Shown: piece after piece, positions 48,288 through 57,915 of the stretch
Position numbering within the stretch: the first letter of the stretch is position 1
How the letters are laid out: the number at the start of each line of letters is the position of its first letter
Origin: Torymus aiolomorphi
Taxonomy: Eukaryota; Arthropoda; Insecta; Hymenoptera; Torymidae
DNA length: 64,000 nt
Direction: 5' to 3'
NCBI GenBank assembly: GCA_036365515.1
Contig: CM070873.1
Span: forward strand, 175,142,104 to 175,206,103
The notes under the pieces: generated by a model
Told to the model about the DNA's origin: nothing
The model's database searches: none
What the model saw: the letters and a program-made list of their open reading frames with translations, nothing else
Translations under genes and position numbers: made by a program

Positions 48288-50436
48288 TTATTTGCGTCTT
48301 TTTGATTTTTTATTTTTATACCTTTTTTTCATTTGTATACCTATTTTACTACCTTTGTTTTTCTGCTTCATTGTTCTTAATTCAGTAAGCGGACGATCAG
48401 CGGTCTTTGCTGTCAAACAATGTATTTTATCGTCACATGTTTTTTTAACCCATATATGAGTTTTTTGAATTCCAGGATACTTTGGAGTTGTAAGCCAATC
48501 AATATTTTTTTCTTTTCTGAATTGTTCTATTTCAGCATCTTGTAAATGTATTATTTTAATAGCATCAGTATATTTTTGAACATGTATTGCAAAATCATTT
48601 GCGTTTTGAATAGCTTCTTCAAGGGGCTCTCGAAGATTATGCGAAGTAGCATAATGCTTTATAAGTCCACCCACACCATCTACAGCTCCTTTGCCGTGCC
48701 CAGTAGCAGAGAACAACCATTTTATATCACACGGTGCTCGTTTTAGTTCATCTAATTGAAAGCGATTTTTAAAGTGACTCGCAGCGCCGTCTGATACGAT
48801 GGTAATTTTTTTAATTGAATCACAACAATTTTCTTTCAAGAATTTTATAATTTTTTGTACTGCTAGCAAAGCATACGCTGAATCATGTTTTCGGTCATCA
48901 CTTATAACTGCGAAACTTTGTGTCGAATCCCCTTGATAAGAGACTGCTGTGAAAATAGAAATTTGATCATTAACCCAATGATTTCCTTGAACAGCTTTAT
49001 TATGAATCACAGCCCAGTTTTCAGCGAAGTCTATTTGAAGAACTAAATGATGTGAGTCTTTTTTAGCACTTTCTCTTTCTGTTTTTATAGCTTTGCGTTG
49101 TATATTTTTACATACATGTGAGTACTAACACTCATGGTCCAAACCGAAAGTTCATCTTTAAAAGCAGAAATTGATAGTGTCTTTTTAATCAGGTTTCCAT
49201 TATCCCACAAAGCATATGTAATTTCTTCTGTGCCTTCTACATCTTGCAGTTTTAAAACATGAAACGTAATTCCCTTAATCCCTGGACATAGTTTACATTC
49301 TTGTAAATAACATAAATCAGATGGCTCAGAACACATTGTTGCATTTATTATTTGTGACCGACTTTCATCCAACTCTGTGACGTTACTCCCTCTAAAATTA
49401 ATTAAGCTCGTAAGAAATAAATCATAATTTGCGCAATAGATACAGAGACAAACTTCTTTGATGGGGCTAAGTAAGACATACTTTGGTCGCAAACTATAAA
49501 ATTTCGATTTTCCAATTCTCAATTCTGGATAATCATTTTTAAATACTTTATACGTCTCTTTTAAACTTCGAGTAAGAAAACGCTTAACTTTTTTCTCTTT
49601 TTTATTGTTAACTTTAATTGTAACAACGTCACATTTATTAGGACTTTGTCTTGAACAATTAAAATCATCATTTAAATAATATTCCATAACAATTTTTTCC
49701 ATGTTTTCATCAATCGGATGGCCTGAATATGCATCTGGTTCTGAATAAATTCCTTTTTCTTTAACAAGATTTCTCGATTTGTTGATCATATACATTGTTA
49801 TTTCTGGAAATAAAGATAAAATTTCATGTTTTGTAAAGGATGAAGGTAGCAAAGTCAGAATTTTTATTTTTTCTGATACCGTAGAACACTTTTGCAAGGC
49901 TAGACCAAGATTTTGTATCCATTCTGTACAATGGCATACAGTTGATTCATTTGCTGTTATAGAAACGTCATAAACATTGTTCAACTTCACATCAAGGGTA
50001 TTAGACAATGTTGAAAGTATTTTTTTTTTTTCTTTGTTACGTAATTTTCAATTGATTTTTCATGTATAAGATTTTTTCTTTTAAGAGGCGATACAGAACC
50101 TAAGAAAGATGTACTTATTTCATTATTAAATTCTTCAATGCGTTCTGGAGTACTTAGTAAAAAATCTTCATCTCTATCAACTACGTTATCGGTAACTTCA
50201 TTATCCGTTATAAATTCATTGTCAGTACTACTCACCAATTCTAAAGCACGATTGTAACAATGTTGACACAGATATGTAGAAGGTGTCAAAGGTAAATGAG
50301 GATAGAGGTGCTTCAATGGATGAGCAAGATTCTCAAGTTGTTTTAAACGTACGGAACTAGATTTGTAAATAATTTGTTTGTGTTTGTCTAAAAAGTCTGC
50401 ACATTTGATTCTCTCTGTTGAGTAATATTGAGACAT
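48288..50436 (-). CDS. transposase of element B (same family as A), two homopolymer frame breaks
   Basis: ATG at 50436 starts an N-terminal domain with a CxxC pair (CQHC) and an acidic linker. The first frame change falls in an A run of about 12 near 50022-50034. The second frame carries a helix-turn-helix-like region (FTKHEILSLFPEITMYMINK), then CIYCANYDL. The second change is near 49090, in AAAAA. The last frame carries LQIDFAENW, VSDGAASHFKNRF and SATGHGKGAVDGVGG, then a Lys-rich tail and a stop at 48288. Length is about 700 residues, no introns needed. Both breaks lie in A runs, so they may be sequencing errors and the gene may be intact. Asp of DFAEN and Asp of SDGA are candidate catalytic residues. 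Confidence 0.8.
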
Positions 50437-50617
50437 CGTAGTTGAGTTGATAAGGTGTAAATATGTAATAATTTTCCAAAAGATGATGGTTTTAAATAAG
50501 ACGAGATGTGTGATATATAGCAGAAACCGAACTTTTCTTTGTAAATGTTAAGTCAAACCATATCCATCTAGCGGACAAATGTACTAGTACATATACTCCT
50601 ATAAGTAGGCGCACGTA

Positions 50618-51210
50618 CATGTATATTACATACGCACAAAGATAAATACCTTTACATTGACTCTAATATCATTGACTATATATAAGCGTTAAGCGTGAAA
50701 AATTTGTTGTGTGTTATCTCATTAGTGATCGCTATCCCAGGAAAAAAGTACCGAATCTCACAAATACGTCTAGCTAGGCATTACCGTCCTCTATCACGAC
50801 AACAAAAATTGTGCAAAAAAAACATGGGGTTTTCGAGAAAAAGGCACTTCTCTAAAAAATGAATTTTTCAGTAAAAAGTGCATAGCTCGTGGATTTTTTA
50901 TTTTTTTTGAAAATGACATTAAGGCCGTTAAAGAGGGCTCAAAACTGAGTGAAATTATGTGTTACACGTTTAAAAGCTTGAAAAACTGCTGAAACAATAG
51001 CAGTCTGAAAATCACATTGAAAATTTTTTTTCTCAATGAAAGATTTTCTCGGAATTTTTCGGTATCGCTGAACGCATGAAATTTTGATGAAACAAAAAAA
51101 TAAAAAAACACGTGTAAAATATTTTTTCGAGTAGAACATAAATATTTTTATTTCAACATGATAGGTGAAATAGGCATACGCGGGCTGTCTGATTTGAGAT
51201 GGATTCGGCC
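50618..51210 (-). repeat. right terminal inverted repeat of element B
   Basis: Mirror of 47669-48265. It is followed by a TA run (51211-51234). Confidence 0.9.
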
Positions 51211-51239
51211 ATATATATATATATATATATATATGGCGT

Positions 51240-52600
51240 TCTTTGCCAACCTGATCACCTCTCCCCCTGCCCAAAATTCAACACAACGTAGAGAGTTCAA
51301 TGAGGGCTCGTTTTGAAGCTATACTTATGTAGTCTTTTTGGGACGTGGCCCTTTTTGAAAACTCAAGATGGTGGTTCCAATATGGCACTTCCAAAGAACA
51401 ATCTTTCGGAAAATCGGAAAAGAAACATGCATAGAAATTTTTGTCATGGAAAACTATTCGGTTTTAAGGCTTGATTCTTTGTTTTTGAGTGCCCTGATTA
51501 CGAATCTTGCATTATAATTTCGAAATTAGAAATGGCGGATCTATTATGGCGACCAATGACTCCCAAAATGCTTATTATGGCTTTAAAGAAGGGGGTGCAG
51601 TCGACTTACAAGTACGATTATGAGGATTTATGACATCGTTGATCACTGATTCAAGGTTAGAATCTAAGAATACAAAATTGCTGATCGAATATGACGACCA
51701 TGTAACGCCATTACCTTTATTATGGAATGAGAGAAGCTAAAAATCGACTTAAAATTACGGTTACGAGGGTTCATTACATCGCTGATTATGATAAAGACTT
51801 CAAAGTAATCGGAGATTTGACCTTGTTACCGACCTTGGTGGTACGAGGGCTCAGGATACTCACGCTCTCCGTACTAACTCTCTCGTCATCGAATCCGCTG
51901 CCCAGGAGCGGCGAACCTGGGCGAGCGGTCTCGCGTTATTACTCGCGTCGCGGATGATTCGTGCACGCTTACCATGTTAGAGACTTGGATGCAATCAACT
52001 TGGGTGGCATAGCTTTCTCGTGTGTATCCTCGCGCCTCATCTAGCCTCATAGTTCGGTCCTTCATGATCCCTCGGACCGTAGCAATACCAGGCGAGCGGG
52101 CGTTCTGCACGAGGAATTCGCTTTGTATTGATAGTACGGCAGGTAGAATCAGCCTATCGCACGGTCTCGGAAAACTTCACGTATTTTCGACGTAAATACG
52201 TGAAGTCCCATTATTCCGGTGGAGAACTTGCCTCAGTAAAGTATACTAGTTCATTTCTGAAGTTGAACGGATGACCAAACTCATTGTCAATCGTGAAAAT
52301 CGCGATATCAAACGCTGCGAACTCGAAAGCGTGTCTCTATCGTGAGCGTCAACACGATGGATGCCGGGCGCTTTTCCGCGCCGGCACTTTCGTCATGTCG
52401 TCGATGCAGCTCCAATTCTGCATCGACGCGCCAACTAACGTTCGCTAACACGAACTTACTAATCACCGACATTGGTACGGCAGCCCGTGACAGATGAAAG
52501 ATATAATAGATTGAGTGACAAGAAGACACCATGAAGTCCGCGCCCTGAATTTTGATGAAATTTTGACAGGTTTCTTTTATAATAATAAGAGGCAGCGTAT
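51240..52600. other. moderately GC-rich intergenic DNA with two hairpins
   Basis: No gene is supported. 52174-52206 is a hairpin with a 13-bp stem (ACTTCACGTATTT). 52399-52428 is a hairpin with an 11-bp stem (CGTCGATGCAG) and an 8-base loop. Short ORFs on both strands lack domains. Confidence 0.5.
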
Positions 52601-52739
52601 AGTCCTTCTGACAAATGATCTTTCTGTCAAAAGATGCAGCTATATAAAGTTAGAAAATTTAAGTATATTCAATACTAAATGTATTTTGCATTGATATTTT
52701 CAATACGGCATAATATACTCACACCTTTATATATCTATC

Positions 52740-52930
52740 TATTACCTTTCTTGCTACCATAAACCGAATAAATATCTGATATTTTATCAAAAACGGACAT
52801 TCTCTAATTTATTTTTCATTTATTAACAAGGGAGTATTACAGAACTCCAATTAAATAGGTAAAATAGACATAATTTCTGATAACCATGTACTTTTTTCAA
52901 TGACCTTTATTTACAACATAGTAATCATCT
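52740..52930 (+). repeat. left arm of inverted repeat bounding the ribozyme-bearing segment
   Basis: Imperfect reverse complement of 56270-56465. Matching marks are TTGCTACCATAAA and AATGACCTTTATTTACAA. Confidence 0.65.
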
Positions 52931-53609
52931 TTTGTTTTTTCACTTTACTATAACTTTATAAATCGATACATAATATTCTCTGATATTAATGATTTAATTT
53001 GAAAATAAACGACTAATTTTTATGAAAAATACAGTCTCAATTTGTTCATTAAAATCAGGATTTATTTATTTAAATTGCGCAGGTTTTTTATAATTAATAG
53101 AATAGTTTAGTTATTACTTATCATTCATGTAACTTATATTATTTGATTTATATTGATCTTTCATAATTAAATATTGTTGCAAGTTAGTCTCACATAGATA
53201 TTGGAGCAAGCAAAATAATTTATTCAATTCTTTTCAAGAGTTATTCGTACCTGAAAAAGATATCATACACGAAGATTTTCACTCTTAATTTTTCAAACAT
53301 AAAACCTTCAAAGAAATAGTAATTTAAGTATTTACATTAATATTTAATCAATATTGAATCAATATTGAATCAATATTGATGACTTACAAATTATGTAAGT
53401 AAAGTATGTTAAGTAATAACTAAATTGTTGTATTTATTAGAAAAAGTTTGCATGACATTATAAGTCCTGACTTTAATAAACAATTTTAGATTTCTCTATT
53501 TTTCATAAATCGTCTGTATTCAAATTAAATCATCAAAATTATAAGGAAATAATTATATGGAAATAATGTTTATAGATTGATTTATTTTTCGTAAACAGAT
53601 ATAACATAG

Positions 53610-53670
53610 AAAAACCGCTGCCAATTCATTGGCCCGTAGCTCCCTCAACCGTAATTTGTTGATTCCTTTA
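53610..53670 (+). repeat. dispersed module also found at 62745-62800
   Basis: CCGCTGCCAATTC(A/T)TTGGC followed by TAGCT(C/T)CCTCAA occurs at both places in the same orientation. Each is followed downstream by a GCTT..GGAAGC hairpin (near 56243 and 63640). This suggests one element family in a long and a short version. Confidence 0.6.
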
Positions 53671-53720
53671 ATTAATTTTTAATAACAAAATTTATAATTT
53701 TTTAAAAATTTATTGCACAA

Positions 53721-53737
53721 TTATAATTAAATTCATT
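53721..53737 (+). repeat. left copy of flanking direct repeat (probable target duplication)
   Basis: TTATAATTAAATTCATT, identical to 54498-54514 in direct orientation. Confidence 0.75.
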
Positions 53738-53882
53738 GAAAGAGATAATTAATACGCTTTGCTAAATAGTTATAAGAATGAAAATTTAAAACGAGTTGAC
53801 GCAAGCTAAAAAATGAAGAGAATTTATCTTTCTTTTTGCTCTCGTCCACCGAATCTGGTGAAGGTCCCGAGCATACAAAATA

Positions 53883-53949
53883 AGGTATTTCGTCCTGGCT
53901 ACTGGATTGGACTCATCAGTGATGATCCAGTAGCCGTCATCAGACACCT
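53883..53949 (-). ncRNA. hammerhead ribozyme, type III, minus-strand copy
   Basis: On the minus strand: AGGTGTC (stem III strand plus GUC cleavage site, cut after 53943), stem I TGATGAC/ATCATCA around loop GGCTACTGG, core CTGATGA, stem II GTCC/GGAC, GAAA, then TACCT closing stem III with one G-U pair. The closing pair of stem I next to the loop is mismatched (C-A). All conserved core bases are present, so self-cleavage is expected. Confidence 0.9.
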
Positions 53950-54323
53950 GCCGCAAGGTATTCGTGCAGTTTACTTATAAAGTATAGAGTGTTATTTCTC
54001 ATTCGAGAAATGATACTCCATCTGGTGGTAAAACGACATATCTACTCTAGCCGCTAATGTTTGAAAGAGACAATTAATTCGCTTTGCTAAATAGTTACAA
54101 GAATGAAATTTTAAAACGAGATAAATTCTTTTCATTGTTTAGCTTGCGTCAACTCGTTTTAAAATTTCATTCTTATAACTATTTAGCAAAGCGTATTAAT
54201 TATCTCTTTCAAACATTAGCGGCTAGAGTAGAGATGTCGTTTTACCACCAGATGGAGTATCATTTCTCGAATGAGAAATGACACTCTATACTTTATAAGT
54301 AAGCTGCACGAATACCTTGCGGC

Positions 54324-54390
54324 AGGTGTCTGATGATGGCTACTGGATCATCACTGATGAGTCCAATCCAGTAGCCAGGACGAAACACCT
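54324..54390 (+). ncRNA. hammerhead ribozyme, type III, plus-strand copy, perfect stems
   Basis: Stem III is AGGTGT (54324-54329) with ACACCT (54385-54390); the cleavage site GUC ends at C54330. Stem I is TGATGAT (54331-54337) with ATCATCA (54347-54353), loop GGCTACTGG. The core CTGATGA is 54354-54360. Stem II is GTCC (54361-54364) with GGAC (54378-54381), followed by GAAA (54382-54385). Every invariant hammerhead position is met. The stem II loop contains CCAGTAGCC, the exact complement of loop I, giving a possible nine-base loop-loop contact where natural hammerheads need a tertiary contact. Confidence 0.95.
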
Positions 54391-54497
54391 TATTTTGTAT
54401 GCTCGGGGCCTTCACCAGATTCGGTGGACGAGAGCCAAAAGAAAGATAAATTCTTTTCATTTTTTAGCTTGCGTCAACTCGTTTTAAAATTTCATTC

Positions 54498-54514
54498 TTA
54501 TAATTAAATTCATT
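54498..54514 (+). repeat. right copy of flanking direct repeat (probable target duplication)
   Basis: Matches 53721-53737. The bases after it (TATGAATATT) differ from those after the left copy, as expected for an insertion boundary. Confidence 0.75.
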
Positions 54515-54649
54515 TATGAATATTAAAAATTGTTAATTTTTAAATTTATTTATTTATTTATTATTTATTTATATCAAATTTATATAAATTTTGATCTGAT
54601 AAATAAAGTTATTATTTGAAATAGAAGTAAAATATCTATATTTTATAAT

Positions 54650-55800
54650 AAAACAAATAGCTATCACGGTTGTTTTGTTATTAACAAAAACGTGTTTTTT
54701 TTATATTTCATAATTCATATTTTTTAAGAAAAAAAAATTTATAGCTATCATTGTTCTTTTGTTATTAACAAAAATGTGTTTTTTTAAAAAAGGTCATAAC
54801 TCACAAATAAATTACAATAATGCAAATATAATGCATTCATAATGCATAATTCATAATTATAATAGATTATAATAGATATAATTTTTAAACATTTCTCAAT
54901 ATGGGGACAAACTAATCCATAATTTTCTATGATATAATTTCCTATAATTTCCAATATGGCGAAAAATTATCAAAGCACTAGAAAATCCCTTATATTTACG
55001 CACACGCATGACGCACCGCACCGTGTAGGCGTGTATGCAGTACTGCGGGATTCGTGATTAACCCACAGTTTGTTGGACCCCGCCGGAATACATACTGCAC
55101 TACACGCTACCCCGATCGGAGCGCCACCTACTCTTATACTATTTTAATTATTCATCAGTTCTGAATACTTAAACTCAAGAATTCAATCTTGAAAATTCAA
55201 ACATATTACATTTTGACGCCAATACTATATACTTTTATAATATACTGATGATAACATCTTTGGAGTTATGAGTTTAAAAAAAAAATACGTTTTTGTTTTT
55301 GATGATAACTAATGAACCGTGATAGATAGAAAATATTTTTTTTTAGAAAATATAGGCATTTTAATTCTCTTTCGAATGCCACCCACCCCATTCAGATACA
55401 TAGAGCCGTTCTCGAGAAATTAGGATTTAAAAAAAATGTCAAAAAATATTTAACCTCAAATATCTCTGAAATTTATGGACCAATCATTTTGCCCAAAGAA
55501 CTCGACCGGGAACTATAAAAAATCTACCACTAAAAGGAATTTTGAAGCCATTGAGTCAATTTTACTCTTGTAATCGTTGGACATACAAAACTGATTTTTT
55601 TCATTTTTCAATTTTTTACTCAAAATCTACAGTATGTATTTAAATTTTAACAGATAATAGCTATTTATATTCTGTATTATCATGATTTTTCTCAAAAAAA
55701 TTGACCGTTAAGTTTAGGAGTTATAAGCTTCTAAAAAAAACACGTTTTTGTTAATAACAAAAGAACCGTGATAGCTAGAAACTTTTTTTTTTAGAAAATA
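54650..55800. repeat. AT-rich segment with inverted and tandem internal copies
   Basis: TAGCTATCACGGTTGTTTTG at 54658 is mirrored near 55750-55785. A ~450-bp stretch is duplicated imperfectly, with GATAGATAGAAAATATTTTT near 55321 and a counterpart near 55771. A GC-richer patch (55000-55135) lies between. No gene. Confidence 0.6.
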
Positions 55801-56023
55801 TAGGTATTTTAATTCTCTTTCGAACGCTACCCATCAGATTCGAATAACTCGATCCTATCATTAAAAAAAATCAAAAAACAGTTTTGAGAAAATCGAAAAT
55901 TTGAAAAAAAACAAAAACGCATCGCCCCAATAAAAAAACGGATTTTTGACACGCCATCACTCAAAAAAACAAAAACAATGAGACCTGTCCGGTCAAAATC
56001 GACCGAGTAGAAGCTGAGATCCA

Positions 56024-56025
56024 GG

Positions 56026-56088
<63 letters not shown>

Positions 56089-56148
56089 GCACGCACGCAC
56101 GCAGGCACACACGCACGCACGCACGCATGCACACACACACACATCCAT
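56024..56148 (+). repeat. (AC)n / (ACGC)n microsatellite
   Basis: A long AC run followed by GCACGCAC and ACAC runs. The Cys/Val repeat ORFs on the minus strand derive from it. Confidence 0.96.
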
Positions 56149-56269
56149 ACAGACATTTTTCAAAAACCATGTATTTTGATTCCTAACACCTCGGAACACA
56201 ATTATAACATGTTTTTACAACAACTCAAAAATTTACTATCACAAAGCTTTCTCTAGGAGGAAGCAAAAG

Positions 56270-56465
56270 ATAATTGCTATTTTGTAAATAAAGGTCATTG
56301 TAAAAAAAGTAGGTGATTATGAGAAACTATAGATATATTCCTATTTTCAATTGTATTTTTGTGATTCTTTTATTTTTGTGAATAAATTAAAAGTCATTTA
56401 GAAAATGGCCCTTTTTGATAAAAAAACCAATATTTATTATTTTTATGGTAGCATGAAAAAGATAA
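56270..56465 (-). repeat. right arm of inverted repeat paired with 52740-52930
   Basis: Contains TTGTAAATAAAGGTCATT and TTTATGGTAGCA, the complements of marks in the left arm. Between the arms lie 3.7 kb including the ribozyme element. Confidence 0.65.
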
Positions 56466-57082
56466 ACATAATCTTTCGCATAACAGATTTTTTGAGTTTG
56501 TCATAGAATTTTTCACTTTTGAATTATCCTATTTCAGAGATATTATAGTGAATACACAGTATTTCTTATCATGGTTTCCTCCACTGGTAATCGTAAAGTT
56601 TTTCTTCTCAGGTTAGTCATAACTAATTCGTACATTATTTCAAAAGTAGCGATGGAGATAGACACCGTTTCCTAGAATTTTAGCTTCAATCATTTTTTGA
56701 AGTGTTATTGGAAAAATTTTTCTGTAAGATATGTATTTGTTAGCTAACCCTCAGAAGCTGTGGATTATCAAACATCTGTGTTCTTATCATCATCTCTGCA
56801 ACTACGTAGAATTGTAGAAAATTTATCTAAAACCGTAAGTGTTATTTTGACATATTAATTCGTACGTATAATTAGTATGATGATTTAGAAGATTCTAAAA
56901 TGCATGTACGAAATAGCCGCGAACTAGCCTCGGGGTTGGGGCAATTTCGTACAAAACGATTTTTTTTTCAATTGAGTACAGATCAATGATTGACAAAAAA
57001 TAACGGGTCCATAACAAGTTTTTGAGTCAGTTATAACACTAAACTTAGTATTACTACCTCAGTAAACTTAATTATTTTAGTA

Positions 57083-57893
57083 ATGCAAGCTAAGTTAATT
57101 GCGTCTTATCGTCCTTTTTCGAACTTTCATTACCTGATTGAACTATCCATTAGAAATCAAAATACCTCGATTCCTATGTCTTCTAAAGTTCGTAAAGATC
57201 GCTGCATCAATCCATATGAGAAATATGGTGTTCCTCGTCACATTGGATCATATCTCAGAAAGATCTCGAAGGCTCTTTTAGTGAAGATGGCCCATTTGCC
57301 TGAAAACGCGATGATATGTAATGATTGCCGATTAAAACGTTTAGTGACACATTCTGATAGCATTATTTCTGTAGAATAAGTTGAGGATACAACTAATAGC
57401 ACGGAAGTAACCGTATCCGATAGCGATACTCACGAACAAAATTTGCCTTCAGACACTAATGGTGAGTGCTCGACCACTCGATTACAATTCTTTTTCAGGA
57501 ACTGAAAATGAGTCCCCATGCATTCGATTACAACATTTAGAAGAACTCCTGCATGGGCTCAAAAATAAATTTGCAAGCTTAGCGAACAGTGATCCCATGA
57601 AGCTCAATATTCTCACCATAGCACCAGAGTCATGGAGTATCAGGGAACTTGCAAAAGAATTCAACACATCTTATAACATGGCTAGGAAAGCTAAACAGTT
57701 AAGATCAACTAATGGAGTCTTGGCTGATCCTCCTGCAAAAGCTGGCCGAAATTTGCCAAATTCTACAGCTGCAAAAGTAATCGAGTTTTATCAAGCCGAT
57801 GACATTGGTAGAATAATGCCTGGCAGAAAGGATACTGGTTCGATTAAAGCTTGCGGCAGGGGCGGATTAGATATTTACGAGGACCGGGACTAA
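57083..57893 (+). pseudogene. relic C: N-terminal part of an A/B-family transposase
   Basis: The first frame has a Cys pair (ICNDC) after a Leu/Pro-rich lead, as in element B's N-terminus. A stop ends it at 57379, but the phase continues to a GTGAGT donor-like site at 57462 and a TTTTTCAG acceptor at 57498; that 37-bp gap would be unusually short for an intron. The second frame has a helix-turn-helix (WSIRELAKEFNTSYNMARKA) and the family motif ending in PGRKD, aligning with the middle of B. After about 57830 the similarity ends and the Kolobok-like element begins at 57916, so the catalytic part is missing. Confidence 0.65.
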
Positions 57894-57915
57894 TATGAAG
57901 ATGGGGCCCACTTAA

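Larger units (their letters stand above)
47669..51210. mobile_element. long-TIR DNA transposon B, near intact
   Basis: TIRs of about 595 bp start GGCCGAATCCATCTCAAATC and end in the reverse complement; the outer flanks are TATATA on both sides. The arms differ at only a few per cent of positions, so insertion was recent. The single minus-strand transposase fills the interior. The TA-rich flanks prevent an exact target duplication from being defined. Confidence 0.92.
53738..54497. mobile_element. retrozyme-like insertion: inverted pair of hammerhead-ribozyme monomers
   Basis: A 760-bp palindromic insertion with no coding capacity. The left arm (53738-54117) mirrors the right arm (54149-54497) about a ~31-base centre. 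In the right half, ATAAATTCTTTTCATT starts at 54121 and again at 54446, so the monomer period is 325 bp. Each arm holds about 1.1-1.2 monomers and one complete hammerhead ribozyme reading outward. A direct repeat of up to 17 bp (TTATAATTAAATTCATT) lies at 53721-53737 and 54498-54514. Its first six bases could belong to the monomer end, so the duplication is 11-17 bp. Hammerhead-bearing repeats of this size are known as animal retrozymes and in Penelope-like elements (established); assignment here is inference. Confidence 0.85.

Noticed and set aside
55827..56199. Cys/Val-rich ORFs
   Set aside because: Product of the (AC)n microsatellite.
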